Shown: in pieces, positions 15,785 through 24,360 of the stretch
Numbering within the stretch: position 1 is the first letter of the stretch
Layout: each line of letters opens with the position of its first letter
Assembly (NCBI GenBank): GCA_031282065.1
Contig: JAITEL010000048.1
Span: forward strand, 1-40,445
Reading direction: 5' to 3'
DNA: 40,445 bases
Source of the DNA: Treponema sp.
GTDB lineage: Bacteria; Spirochaetota; Spirochaetia; Treponematales; Breznakiellaceae
The notes under the pieces: model-generated
What the model was told of the DNA's origin: nothing
Databases searched by the model: none
Seen by the model: only the letters and a program-made list of their open reading frames with translations
Program-made: the position numbers and the translations under genes

Positions 15785-16666
15785 ATGTATGATATAGAAG
15801 CCTTATACGAAGCCCGGAGCCTGGATCACGCCATCGCGCTCTTGGAGGAACACCCGGACGCCCGCATCATTGCCGGGGGCAGCGATATATTGATTCAGAT
15901 TAGGGAAGGCAGGCTTGCCGGGGCAAAGCTGGTGAGTATCCAGAAACTCGATGAGCTGCGGGGCATATCCCGCTCAGAGGACGGGGCCATCCGCATCGGG
16001 GCGCTTACGAGCTTTTCCCATATTGCCCAAAACCCTTTGATTCAAGCGCACCTGGGCGTGCTGGTACAGGCGGTGTCTTCTATAGGCGGCCCCCAGATAC
16101 GCAACATCGGTACCATAGGCGGGAACACCTGTAACGGCGTAAGCTCGGCAGACAGTGCGGCAACCCTTATGGCCTTGGATGCGCTCATGGAATACCGGGG
16201 ACCCCAGGGGAGGCGCGTCCTTCCCATACAGGCCCATTATGTGGGCGCAGGAAAAACCGCCCTGGCCCATGCAGAGCTGCTTACCGCTATCTCCATACCC
16301 AAGGAAAGTTACCATGCCTGTTACGGGTGTTACCTGAAGTACGCCATGCGGAATGCCCTGGATATAGCCACCCTGGGCTGTTCCGTGAACCTGCGGCTTA
16401 GCCAGGACAAGCAGCGCCTGGAACGGGTGCGCATCGGCTTTGGGGTGGCAGGTCCTGTACCGATACGGGCCCCCCATGCAGAGGCCGCGCTCAAGGGGAA
16501 GGCGCTCAGCGAAGAGACCCTACGCGAGGCAGGGACCGCGGTCCTCCTGGACGTACAGCCCCGTTCAAGCTGGCGGGCAAGCAGGGAACTGCGCTTACAG
16601 CTTGTGGAAGAGCTCACGAAACGGGCTTTACGCTGCTCCATACGCCATGCGGGAGGTATACTATGA
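15785..16666 (+). CDS. xdhB: Xanthine dehydrogenase FAD-binding subunit
   Basis: Carries FAD and passes electrons from the molybdenum and Fe-S centres to NAD or another acceptor. The 293-residue product has the FAD-binding PCMH-type fold: the IIAGGSDILIQIREGRL loop, IGALTSFSHI, and the second FAD motif GGPQIRNIGTIGGNTCNG with SSADSAATLMALDA. The C-terminal CO-dehydrogenase flavoprotein domain occupies about 170-285. The gene begins 27 bases after xdhA and its end overlaps the start of xdhC by four bases (ATGA), so the complex is probably translated together. Confidence 0.93.
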   Translation: MYDIEALYEARSLDHAIALLEEHPDARIIAGGSDILIQIREGRLAGAKLVSIQKLDELRGISRSEDGAIRIGALTSFSHIAQNPLIQAHLGVLVQAVSSIGGPQIRNIGTIGGNTCNGVSSADSAATLMALDALMEYRGPQGRRVLPIQAHYVGAGKTALAHAELLTAISIPKESYHACYGCYLKYAMRNALDIATLGCSVNLRLSQDKQRLERVRIGFGVAGPVPIRAPHAEAALKGKALSEETLREAGTAVLLDVQPRSSWRASRELRLQLVEELTKRALRCSIRHAGGIL

Positions 16667-17139
16667 GTCCAAGACAATGGGCGGAGGTTCACTGTGTCAT
16701 CAACGGGAGAGCCTGCCAGACCGTGGTGGATGTACGGGCTTCTTTGGCGGATATGCTTCGTGGGGAGTACCGGCTCACCAGCGTAAAGCAGGGCTGCCAG
16801 GTCGGCGAGTGCGGGGCCTGTACGGTGCTCATCAACGGGGAATCTTTTAACGCCTGTATTTACCTTGCGGTATGGGCGGACGGCAAGGAAATCCGCACCC
16901 TCGAAGGGGTGAGCAAGGCCGATGGGGAGCTTTCCGCGGTACAGCGGGCCTTTGTTGAGGAAGGGGCCATACAATGCGGTTTCTGTACGCCGGGCTTTGT
17001 GATGACCGCCGAAGAGATTGCCGCGCAGGGGAAAGGCTACAGCGATGAAGAACTACGCACGCTGCTTTCCGGTCATTTGTGCCGCTGTACCGGCTATGAG
17101 AACATACTCAAGGCGGTACGGCGGGTTGCCGGCACGTAG
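16663..17139 (+). CDS. xdhC: Xanthine dehydrogenase 2Fe-2S subunit
   Basis: Small electron-transfer subunit with two [2Fe-2S] clusters, 158 residues. The plant-ferredoxin-type cluster is bound by C45, C50, C53 and C65 (GCQVGECGACTVLING). The second cluster, in the helical C-terminal half, uses the CGFCTPGF and CRCTGYEN motifs. Length is typical of the family. The symbol follows the E. coli xdhABC naming, in which XdhC is the Fe-S subunit; in other systems xdhC is a chaperone. A 23-bp repeat array begins about 45 bases after the stop codon. Confidence 0.93.
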   Translation: MSPRQWAEVHCVINGRACQTVVDVRASLADMLRGEYRLTSVKQGCQVGECGACTVLINGESFNACIYLAVWADGKEIRTLEGVSKADGELSAVQRAFVEEGAIQCGFCTPGFVMTAEEIAAQGKGYSDEELRTLLSGHLCRCTGYENILKAVRRVAGT

Positions 17140-17182
17140 CGCCTTTAAGCCTGTCCCCCTTTGGGTATTCCCCTTGGCTTAA

Positions 17183-17320
17183 CTGGGACAAGCCCCTTGT
17201 CTTAGCTAGGACAAGCCCCTTGTCTTAGCTGGGACAAGCTCCTTGTCTTAGCTAGGACAAGCCCCTTGTCTTAACTAGGACAAGAGTCTTGCCCTAGCCG
17301 GGACAAGCCCCGCGAAGCCG
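17183..17320. repeat. 23-bp palindromic minisatellite, array B
   Basis: CTAGGACAAG or CTGGGACAAG/CCGGGACAAG begins at 17183, 17206, 17229, 17252, 17275 and 17298, an exact 23-bp period. Units continue with CCCCTTGTCTTAG, so each is a near palindrome. It shares its half-site with arrays A and C. Located between xdhC and the next gene. Confidence 0.95.
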
Positions 17321-17396
17321 GCGGGGTATTTTCACCGCTGCTTGTAACCGATAGTATGGGTATGAACATTGAGAAAGAGAAAAAAGGAATAAAACC

Positions 17397-17990
17397 ATGA
17401 TGTACCGACTGCCGTATCTGCTGCTGCTGGCGGCCGCTTTAGCGGCGGCTCCTGTGCTTATGGCCCAAAGCCCCGCAGGGGAGGGAACGCCGCAAGGGGC
17501 AGGGGGCCAGGCCTCGGAAGCAAGGCCTGAACTGCCGCGGGTATACCGGGAGCTTTCCCTGGGTATGAGCCTGGAAGACCTCAAGGCGGCCTTGAAAGCG
17601 GACGAGCTCTTTAACTTCCGGGGAGACCGGGATGTTTCATTCCTCCCCCTGGGGGAGCAGAACGTGGTGGAGACCGCGGGGTTTTCCTTTATCAAGCGGG
17701 CATTGTTTCAGCTTAAGGAAGGCAGGCTCTTTGCTATGGCTTTTACCATGAACAGGGACCTGGTGGATCATTATTCGATCTTCACGGTGTTTGTGGAAAA
17801 ATACGGGGAGCCGGATCTCCTTGACCCCAGGCAGGCGGTGTGGGAATCAGAGGCCACGAGAATCGTCCTGGAACGGCCTTTGACCGTAAGCTACATGGAT
17901 ATGCCGGTGTTTAAGGCACTCCTTGATACGGCTCAAACCAGAGAATCCCAGGAACTGCGCCTGCGGGAGGATTTCCTGAATGGATTCTAG
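17397..17990 (+). CDS. Exported protein of unknown function
   Basis: A 197-residue protein not recognised as a named family. It has an N-terminal signal peptide (hydrophobic LLLLAAALAAAPVLMAQ, likely cut after AQ near residue 24), then a low-complexity Gly/Ala/Glu-rich segment to about residue 45. A folded part follows, with the pattern YRELSLGMSLEDLKAALKAD, charged helices and a FVEKYGEPDLLDPRQAVWES segment. This pattern (LGMSLEDVK, KYGEPD) recalls small periplasmic proteins common in treponemes (impression only). AAGGAA precedes the ATG. The gene overlaps the following DUF192 gene by 11 bases, suggesting co-transcription. Confidence 0.7.
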   Translation: MMYRLPYLLLLAAALAAAPVLMAQSPAGEGTPQGAGGQASEARPELPRVYRELSLGMSLEDLKAALKADELFNFRGDRDVSFLPLGEQNVVETAGFSFIKRALFQLKEGRLFAMAFTMNRDLVDHYSIFTVFVEKYGEPDLLDPRQAVWESEATRIVLERPLTVSYMDMPVFKALLDTAQTRESQELRLREDFLNGF

Positions 17991-18447
17991 GGGCGGTTTC
18001 CGTATCCTGCGGGTCATCAGCATAAGCCTTTGCTTTGTCTTTACCGCAGTTACCTGTATGGCCAGAGGCCCGGACTTTGAAACCAGGGAGCTCAGTATAG
18101 AGACCAGCCAAGGGGCGCTCATCCCGATTAGTACAGAGATTGCCCGCAGCGATGAGGAGCGCTCCCAGGGGCTTATGAACAGAAAGAACCTGAGCGATGG
18201 CAAAGGCATGCTCTTTGTCTTTGAGAAGGATCAGATCCTGTCTTTCTGGATGAAAAACACCCTCATTCCCCTGTCCATTGCGTTTATTTCCGCTGAGGGG
18301 AGGATACTCGAAATCCACGATATGGAACCGGGGAACATAAAGCCCCTGTATTCAAGCCGCTCTGCCCGCTATGCCCTGGAGACGCCCCGGTCCTGGTTTA
18401 GCCGGGTTGGGGTTAGCGTGGGGGACATCCTCCGCCTGGAACGGTAG
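17980..18447 (+). CDS. DUF192 family protein
   Basis: A 155-residue protein with an N-terminal hydrophobic segment (ISISLCFVFTAVTCMA), so probably exported or membrane-anchored. The DUF192 core is clear: ISTEIARSDEERSQGLMNRK, then GMLFVFEKDQILSFWMKNTL, PLSIAFISAEGRILEIHDMEP, and the end VGVSVGDILRLER. The biochemical role of DUF192 is not established. It overlaps the preceding exported protein gene and lies six bases before guaD, which suggests one transcript, but no functional link to purine breakdown is evident. Confidence 0.85.
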   Translation: MDSRGGFRILRVISISLCFVFTAVTCMARGPDFETRELSIETSQGALIPISTEIARSDEERSQGLMNRKNLSDGKGMLFVFEKDQILSFWMKNTLIPLSIAFISAEGRILEIHDMEPGNIKPLYSSRSARYALETPRSWFSRVGVSVGDILRLER

Positions 18448-18453
18448 CGCGGC

Positions 18454-19773
18454 ATGGAAGGGACGAGTTTTGTGCTCAAAGGGGACATCTGCTACAGCAA
18501 GACCCCGACTTCCCTCTTTACCGCGGAACAGGGCTTTCTGGTGTGTACCCAGGGAACATCCGCCGGGGTCTTTGATAGGTTCTCCCGCATACCTCAGGAA
18601 TACCAGCACCTGCCCTGCATAGACTGCAGCGGAAAGCTCATCATACCGGGCCTGGTGGACCTGCACATGCACGCCCCCCAGTTTGCCTTCAGAAGCCTGG
18701 GCATGGATCTGGAACTGCTGGACTGGCTTGAAACCTGGGCTTTCCCCGAAGAAGCCAAGTACCAGGATATAAGCTACGCCCTTCGAGCCTATAGGGCCTT
18801 AGTGGCGGACTTACAGCAAGGCCCCAATACCCGGCTTTGCATCTTTGGGACGGTCCATGTACCGGCCACCCTCCTTTTGATGGAGCTCCTGGAGCACTCG
18901 GGGCTTGTGTGCATGGTCGGTAAGGTCAACATGGACCGCAACAGCCCCGACAGCCTGCGGGAAGCGGATGCTGAACGCTCTGAGGCGGCTACCCGGCAAT
19001 GGCTTGAGCAATGCAAGACATACCGGCGCTGCAAAGCCATCCTTACCCCGCGCTTTATTCCCTCCTGTAGTGATGATCTTATGCGCCGCTTGTCCGCGAT
19101 ACAGCGGCAGTATGGGCTTCCCGTGCAGTCCCATGTATCGGAGAATCTGCGGGAAGTCGCCTGGGTACGGGAACTGAGCCCGGAGGCAAGCTGCTATGGG
19201 GATGCCTATGCCCGTTTTGACCTGTTTGGGGGCGAGGTACCGACTATCATGGCCCACTGTGTCTATTCAGGGAGCAAGGAGATAGCGCTTATGCAGCGCC
19301 GGGGAGTCTATGTTGCCCACTGCCCCCAGTCAAACATAAACCTTTCTTCAGGGATAGCGCCGGTACGACGCTTTCTTGAGGCAGGGCTCTCAGTGGGTTT
19401 GGGCAGCGATGTGGCCGGAGGGGTGCATACCTCAATCTTTCGGGCCATGAGCGATGCCATTGGGGTCTCCAAGCTGCGCCGGTGTATGGGGGCAAAGGAT
19501 GAGGCGCCCCTGAGCTTAGAGGAGGCCTTTTATCTGGGCACCCGGGGAGGGGGTTCTTTCTTCGGCCAGGTGGGGTCTTTTGAGGCAGGGTATGAATTCG
19601 ACGCCCTGGTTATGGAGGACCCCAAGCCCCTTCCGCCCTTTGCGCTGACGGTGAAGGAGCGGCTTGAACGGATAGTGTGGTGCTCCGATGATCGTTCCAT
19701 CCTGAAAAAATACATCCGCGGCACCCCCCAGCCCGCCAGCGGGTTTAAGGCCCCTGACGGGCAGTGGCGGTAA
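18454..19773 (+). CDS. guaD: Guanine deaminase
   Basis: Zinc amidohydrolase converting guanine to xanthine and ammonia, which would feed the xdhABC enzyme. The 439 residues show the metal motif GLVDLHMHAPQFAFRSLGMD, the guanine-deaminase-type LLDWLETWAFPEEAKY, TPRFIPSCSDDLM, metal-site His in QSHVSEN and AHCVY, and the catalytic-site Asp in GLGSDVAGG. It begins six bases after the DUF192 gene without a strong ribosome site. The last codons, encoding GFKAPDGQWR, lie inside a dispersed repeat that also follows gyrA, so the C-terminus may have been replaced or extended by repeat-derived sequence. Confidence 0.9.
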   Translation: MEGTSFVLKGDICYSKTPTSLFTAEQGFLVCTQGTSAGVFDRFSRIPQEYQHLPCIDCSGKLIIPGLVDLHMHAPQFAFRSLGMDLELLDWLETWAFPEEAKYQDISYALRAYRALVADLQQGPNTRLCIFGTVHVPATLLLMELLEHSGLVCMVGKVNMDRNSPDSLREADAERSEAATRQWLEQCKTYRRCKAILTPRFIPSCSDDLMRRLSAIQRQYGLPVQSHVSENLREVAWVRELSPEASCYGDAYARFDLFGGEVPTIMAHCVYSGSKEIALMQRRGVYVAHCPQSNINLSSGIAPVRRFLEAGLSVGLGSDVAGGVHTSIFRAMSDAIGVSKLRRCMGAKDEAPLSLEEAFYLGTRGGGSFFGQVGSFEAGYEFDALVMEDPKPLPPFALTVKERLERIVWCSDDRSILKKYIRGTPQPASGFKAPDGQWR

Positions 19774-19850
19774 GGAATCGAAGCGCCCCTTGCCTCCAGA
19801 TGAGCAGGACAGAATTCCGGGGGGCTTGGGGGGCCCTTCGGCCCCCCATA
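19741..19850 (+). repeat. Dispersed repeat with GC-rich palindrome (copy 2)
   Basis: This stretch matches 40216-40330: GGGTTTAA-GCCC, TGACGGGCAGTGG, AAGCGCCCCTTGCCT, GAGCAGGAC versus GATCAGGAC, TTCCGGGGGG and GGGGGGCC-TTCGGCC, in the same order. It starts within the guaD coding end. The palindromic part (19811-19847) forms a GGGGGGCC-CTTC-GGCCCCCC hairpin between the convergent guaD and TPR genes and may end transcription from both sides, although no T-tract follows. Confidence 0.85.
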
Positions 19851-19855
19851 TAACA

Positions 19856-20695
19856 TTATGGGCTAAGGCGGCGTTCAACCTGGAGCGCTTCTTCTTCCAA
19901 AAAGACGGCTCTGAAAATAGCCGCTGCACGGCGGTACGCCTGGGCCGCCTCAGCGCTTTTACCCATTTTTTCGTACACATCCCCTTGAGCCTGCCAATCC
20001 TTGCCAAGACCATAGCTGTTCTCCGCCCGGCGGTCAAAGCCTATGGCCTTTCCCAGGGCTTCCAAGGCCCCCGCATACTGTCCGGCTCTGGAACGGACCG
20101 ATGCGATAAGAAACCAATCATAGGCAGCCTGTTCCAGGTAGTTGTCTTTTTCATGGATAGCCAGGGCTTTTTGGAGGGCCCCTTCCGCTTCGCTCCACCG
20201 GCCTTGTTCCTTTTCCGCCAGGCCTATGACGGTCCAGCCCAAGGCAAGGGAGAGCGTATCGGATCCTATGGCTGCCAGGTGGCGGCTTACCTGGGTCTTG
20301 ACCGCCTCTGCGCTTGTGCCGTCTGCCAAAAGCATGCTTCTGGCCTTATGTATCCGCACTACCCCGGCAAGCTCCGCTGCACCGGCCTGTTCTGCTTCGG
20401 CTAAGGCAGCGTTCCAAAGCGCATCTGCCTCCTCGGTACGGCCCAGGGCGTACAAGACATTCCCCCGTGCAAGTCCCTCCCGGATAAGCAGTTCCGGATC
20501 ATCGCTGCTCACCGCAAGGCGCCGGGCTTCCTCAAGAAGGCTTAGGGCCTGCCCGTAATTCCCCTGATCCATGGCCTTATGCACCAGTTCCAACTGGGTG
20601 CCCGCCTGGTTCTTGAGGGTGAAAACCGCTACAGGCCGTTTAGGCGCAGAGGAACAAGCCCCAAGCAGGGCTAAACCGAACAGCCCTAAGCACAT
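19856..20695 (-). CDS. TPR-repeat lipoprotein
   Basis: A 279-residue outer-surface or periplasmic lipoprotein. The start at 20695 gives MCLGLFGLALLGACSSAPKR, a signal peptide with lipobox LGAC; longer in-frame starts would bury this signal inside ilvB. The rest is helical tetratricopeptide repeats, for example MDQGNYGQALSLLEEARRLA, EQGRWSEAEGALQKALAI, AGQYAGALEALGKAIGF and KMGKSAEAAQAYRRAAAIF. Such proteins usually act as scaffolds, and no partner is evident. GGAG in the ilvB stop region lies about 10 bases upstream, and the gene directly follows ilvB on the same strand. Confidence 0.82.
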   Translation of the reverse strand: MCLGLFGLALLGACSSAPKRPVAVFTLKNQAGTQLELVHKAMDQGNYGQALSLLEEARRLAVSSDDPELLIREGLARGNVLYALGRTEEADALWNAALAEAEQAGAAELAGVVRIHKARSMLLADGTSAEAVKTQVSRHLAAIGSDTLSLALGWTVIGLAEKEQGRWSEAEGALQKALAIHEKDNYLEQAAYDWFLIASVRSRAGQYAGALEALGKAIGFDRRAENSYGLGKDWQAQGDVYEKMGKSAEAAQAYRRAAAIFRAVFLEEEALQVERRLSP

Positions 20696-20708
20696 CCCTG
20701 CCTGACTC

Positions 20709-22430
20709 CTAGAGGATTTGCTCGTCAATCGGCTTACCCCCAGGAACCATAGGCAGCACCTGTTCGTCGCAGGGGATGAGCGCGTCAATCAACGCCGCAT
20801 TACCGCGGTGGAGTTCCGCTACGGCCTTAGCCAGGGCATCTGTAAACGCCCCCTCATCCTCCGCACGGTAGCCCCTAAGCCCGTATGCCTCAGCGAGCTT
20901 CACGAAATCCGGGGGCCGGTCCAGGGTGGTCTCCGAATACCGTCTTTCGTAGAAAAGGGTTTGCCACTGCCGGACCATACCCAAGACCCGGTTGTCCAAG
21001 ATAAGGATAAGCAGGGGAATCCGGTAGGCCGCAAGGGTACCCAACTCAGCGCAGTTCATCCTGAAGGAGCCGTCCCCGGTAAAAAGCACCACCGGCTTAT
21101 CCGGGTTGGCGATCTTCGCCCCTTCGGCAGCACCCAGGCCAAAGCCCATAGTCCCCAGCCCGCCTGAGTTGAGGAAGGTCCGGGGCCGGGTAATCGGATA
21201 AAACTGGGCGGCCCACATCTGATGCTGCCCTACATCGGTAACCACCAGGGCATCCTTTCCCAGGGCTTTGGCGGTCTGTTCAATGACGAACCGGGGGTGG
21301 AGGCCCTGCCTGCCCTCTTGCGTATGGGCCTTGGGAACCAGGGTTTTCCAGGTCTCAATAGCCCCCTTCCAGGCCGTTTCCAGCTTGGGCGGGAGCTTTT
21401 CCAGCACCTTGGAAAGGGTCTTTTGGATATCCCCCACTACCCAGGCTTCAGCTTCAACGTTCTTGTTGATCTCCGCAGGGTCTATGTCAAAGTGCAGCAC
21501 CTGAGCGCTCGGGGCGAACGTATCCGTGCGGCTGGTAACCCGGTCGGAAAACCGGGCGCCTATGGCAATGAGGAGGTCCCCTTGCTGCACCGCCCGATTG
21601 GAAGCCACGGTCCCGTGCATCCCCAAGAGCCCTATGTTCAGGGGATGATCCTGGGGAATGGCCCCGATACCCATGAGGCTCACCGAAACCGGCGCTTGCA
21701 GGCGCTCTGCCAGGAGCCGGAGTTCGGCAGAAGCCCCGGAAAGGATCACCCCGCCGCCTGCGTAGATCACCGGGCGCTTTGCCGCGGTAAGCATGGCCAC
21801 TGCCCGCTCTATATCCTCCCCGGTGAAGGTTTCTTCCTCAAAGCGCCGGGTAAGCCGCCGCGCCCGGGCCTTACGAATGGGGTCGCTGAGGGGTTCCCCC
21901 TGGGCACGGGGAACCCATTCCCCCTTTATCGCGGTAATGTCCTTGGGGATATCAATGAGCACCGGGCCGGGCCTGCCGGAGACGGCCACCTGGAAGGCTT
22001 CACGGACCACCTCGGCTAAGTCCCCCACGTCTTTGACGATCCAGTTGTGTTTGACAATGGGCATGGTAATGCCGGCTATGTCCACTTCCTGAAAACTGTC
22101 CTTACCGAGGAGGCCGGTCGCCACATTGCCGGTAATGGCCACCAGGGGTGTTGAATCCATAGCCGCAGTGGCGATACCGGTTACCAGGTTGGTAGCCCCC
22201 GGTCCGGAGGTGGCGATACAGACCCCCACCTTGCCGGTAGACCGGGCATAACCGTCTGCGGCATGGGCCGCGTGCTGTTCATGGCTCACCAGGATATGGC
22301 GGATCCGGTCTTTCTGTTGGTATAACTCGTCATAAATAAACAAGACCGCGCCTCCGGGATACCCAAAAACCGTATCCACGCCCTGTTCAATCAGGGCTTC
22401 CACGAGGATCCTCGCGCCTGTATACTGCAT
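20709..22430 (-). CDS. ilvB: Acetolactate synthase, large (catalytic) subunit
   Basis: Thiamine-diphosphate enzyme that makes acetolactate or acetohydroxybutyrate, the first common step of valine, leucine and isoleucine synthesis. The 573-residue product shows the N-terminal FGYPGGAVLFIYDEL, the catalytic Glu in SHEQHAAHAADGYAR, LLGKDSFQEVDI, the central FAD domain, and the ThDP-binding GDGSFRMNCAELGTL with downstream Asn in ILDNRVLGMVRQW. The family length is typical. It lies 21 bases after ilvD with GGGAG ahead of its ATG. No ilvN regulatory-subunit gene is present in the window, so valine regulation would depend on a gene elsewhere. Confidence 0.95.
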   Translation of the reverse strand: MQYTGARILVEALIEQGVDTVFGYPGGAVLFIYDELYQQKDRIRHILVSHEQHAAHAADGYARSTGKVGVCIATSGPGATNLVTGIATAAMDSTPLVAITGNVATGLLGKDSFQEVDIAGITMPIVKHNWIVKDVGDLAEVVREAFQVAVSGRPGPVLIDIPKDITAIKGEWVPRAQGEPLSDPIRKARARRLTRRFEEETFTGEDIERAVAMLTAAKRPVIYAGGGVILSGASAELRLLAERLQAPVSVSLMGIGAIPQDHPLNIGLLGMHGTVASNRAVQQGDLLIAIGARFSDRVTSRTDTFAPSAQVLHFDIDPAEINKNVEAEAWVVGDIQKTLSKVLEKLPPKLETAWKGAIETWKTLVPKAHTQEGRQGLHPRFVIEQTAKALGKDALVVTDVGQHQMWAAQFYPITRPRTFLNSGGLGTMGFGLGAAEGAKIANPDKPVVLFTGDGSFRMNCAELGTLAAYRIPLLILILDNRVLGMVRQWQTLFYERRYSETTLDRPPDFVKLAEAYGLRGYRAEDEGAFTDALAKAVAELHRGNAALIDALIPCDEQVLPMVPGGKPIDEQIL

Positions 22431-22451
22431 AGTTCTTACTCCCTCTCTCTC

Positions 22452-24104
22452 TTAGTCCCTTAGAATGGCCCCTGAAGCGGCAGAACTCACCTGCCGGGCA
22501 TACCGGGCCAGGTAGCCGCTCTGCACCTTGGGGGGCAGGGGCTTCCAGGCGGCTTTACGTTCTTCCATCACCTGAGCAGGGGCCTTGCAGTTGATGCTCC
22601 GGCCTTCAATATCAATGGCGATGATATCCCCTTCTTCAAGCAGCGCAATAGGGCCGCCCTCGGCAGCCTCCGGGGAGACATGGCCTATGGCCGCTCCCCG
22701 GGTGGCCCCGGAAAAGCGGCCGTCCGTGATGAGGGCCACCTTATCGTCCAGGCCCATACCCGCTAAGGCTGCGGTAGGGGCCAGCATTTCCTTCATGCCC
22801 GGCCCGCCTCGGGGGCCCTCGTAACGGATGACGATCACGTCTCCGGCTTTGATCTTTCCTGCCATGATCGCATCAAAGGCGGCTTCTTCCGCATCAAAGA
22901 CCCGGGCAGGCCCTTCGTGCTTCAGCATGGACGGGGCCACGGCACCGCGCTTTACCACACAGCCTTCAGGGGCCAGGTTACCCTTGAGTGCGGCAAGACC
23001 TCCGGTAGGGGAATAGGGATCCTCTATGGGCCGGATAACTGCGCTGTTCCGGTTCACCGCAAGGCTGTCCCCCAGCACGCCGTAGACCGTAGCCGCTTCC
23101 AATCTCAGGAGCTTTCTTTTAGCCAGTTCCCCCAGCACTGCGGGAACCCCCCCGGCAGCGTGGAGGGCTTCGATGGGGGTGGAACTAGCCGGGGCCAGTT
23201 TGCAGAGATTCGGGGTTACCGCGCTTACCTGGTTCAAAAGGTCCAGCCCCAAGGTGAATCCCGCTTCATGGGCAATGGCCGGCAGGTGCAGCGCCGTATT
23301 GGTGGAACAGCCCAGGGCCATATCCAGGGCCAGGGCGTTCATAAAGGCGTTTTCCGTAAGGATAGACCGGGGCCGGAGGTCTTTCTTCCACAGCTCCAGG
23401 GCCAAAACCCCGGTCTTTTTGGCAAGCCGCAGCCGCTCAGCCATGACCGCGGGGATGGTCCCGTTCCCGGGCAGGGCCATTCCCAGGGCTTCGGTAACGC
23501 AGTTCATGGAATTCGCGGTGAACATCCCTGAACAGGACCCGCAGCCCGGGCAGGCCGCCTCTTCCAGGGCCTTAAGCTCCGATTCGTCCATCTTGCCGGC
23601 GGCCACGGCTCCCACCGCCTCATACACCGTCGTAAAGGTCAGGGGTTTACCGTCCTTTGTTCCTGCCAGCATAGGCCCGCCGGAGACAAAGACCGCAGGC
23701 AGGTTGAGCCGGGCTGCCGCCATAAGCATCCCAGGGACTATCTTGTCGCAGTTAGGGATGCAGATAAGGGCATCGAAACCGTGGGCCATGACCATACATT
23801 CGATGGAATCGGCGATGAGTTCCCGGGTTGCTAAAGAATAGCGCATCCCCTCATGGCCCATAGCGATCCCGTCGCATACCCCTATCACCGGGAAGCGGAC
23901 CGGGACTCCCCCTGCCAGGCGTACCCCCTCTGCTGCGGCCCGGGCAATGCTGTCCAGGTGTACATGACCGGGTACGATCTCGCTTTGTGCCACTGCAATA
24001 CCGATGAGGGGTCTTGCAAATTCTTCATCAATGAACCCCAGGGCCTTAAACAAGGACCGGTGGGGTGCCCGGGCAATACCGTTCTTTACCACATCACTTC
24101 TCAT
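22452..24104 (-). CDS. ilvD: Dihydroxy-acid dehydratase
   Basis: Fe-S dehydratase for the third common step of branched-chain amino acid synthesis. The 550 residues include the cluster cysteines in [13 protein letters not shown] and [36 protein letters not shown], the [12 protein letters not shown] motif and [20 protein letters not shown] near the C-terminus, all family signatures. GGAGGAG stands directly ahead of the ATG. A promoter (TTGACG/ACAATA) about 130 bases upstream would drive ilvD-ilvB and possibly the TPR gene. Its leader contains an unbroken 37-codon ORF that has no Leu/Ile/Val run, so attenuation is not supported. Confidence 0.95.
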   Translation of the reverse strand: MRSDVVKNGIARAPHRSLFKALGFIDEEFARPLIGIAVAQSEIVPGHVHLDSIARAAAEGVRLAGGVPVRFPVIGVCDGIAMGHEGMRYSLATRELIADSIECMVMAHGFDALICIPNCDKIVPGMLMAAARLNLPAVFVSGGPMLAGTKDGKPLTFTTVYEAVGAVAAGKMDESELKALEEAACPGCGSCSGMFTANSMNCVTEALGMALPGNGTIPAVMAERLRLAKKTGVLALELWKKDLRPRSILTENAFMNALALDMALGCSTNTALHLPAIAHEAGFTLGLDLLNQVSAVTPNLCKLAPASSTPIEALHAAGGVPAVLGELAKRKLLRLEAATVYGVLGDSLAVNRNSAVIRPIEDPYSPTGGLAALKGNLAPEGCVVKRGAVAPSMLKHEGPARVFDAEEAAFDAIMAGKIKAGDVIVIRYEGPRGGPGMKEMLAPTAALAGMGLDDKVALITDGRFSGATRGAAIGHVSPEAAEGGPIALLEEGDIIAIDIEGRSINCKAPAQVMEERKAAWKPLPPKVQSGYLARYARQVSSAASGAILRD

Positions 24105-24232
24105 AGAGTGCTCCTCCGCGTAAAACTACGACGTCTTGTGTTCCATTCAGGGAGATACGAGGCATAGCTCCTGGAACCGCTGCCCTCTCCTGCATGGTAA
24201 CGAGGGAACGCCATAATCCTGCTCGTATCCCT

Positions 24233-24261
24233 TATTGTGCCTATTTAAAAGGCTGCGTCAA
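24233..24261 (-). promoter_or_regulatory. Probable promoter of ilvD-ilvB
   Basis: On the minus strand, TTGACG (24261-24256), a 17-base spacer and ACAATA (24238-24233). The -35 element abuts the edge of the 84-bp repeat copy at 24261-24336. The predicted leader to the ilvD ATG is about 120 bases. Confidence 0.5.
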
Positions 24262-24336
24262 CACCTGCGGTGGGCGTAGCGGGGGGCGGCGTAGTGAGGG
24301 AACACGGCGCAGTCCCTTCGTTCCTGCCTCTGGCAG
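24261..24336 (-). repeat. Single intergenic copy of the purL 84-bp repeat
   Basis: ACACCTGCGGTGGGCGTAG (24261-24279) and GTCCCTTCGTTCCTGCCTC (24312-24330) are exact matches, in the same order and orientation, to units of the minisatellite inside purL (for example around 27663-27732). The middle of this copy has diverged. It lies between ilvD and the 23-bp array C. Confidence 0.85.
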
Positions 24337-24360
24337 AGAGCAGCTTACATAAAAGGCTAG

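Noticed and set aside
24101-24214. A 37-codon leader ORF before ilvD as an attenuator peptide
   Set aside because: It has no run of Leu, Ile or Val codons, and no terminator hairpin with a T-tract follows it.
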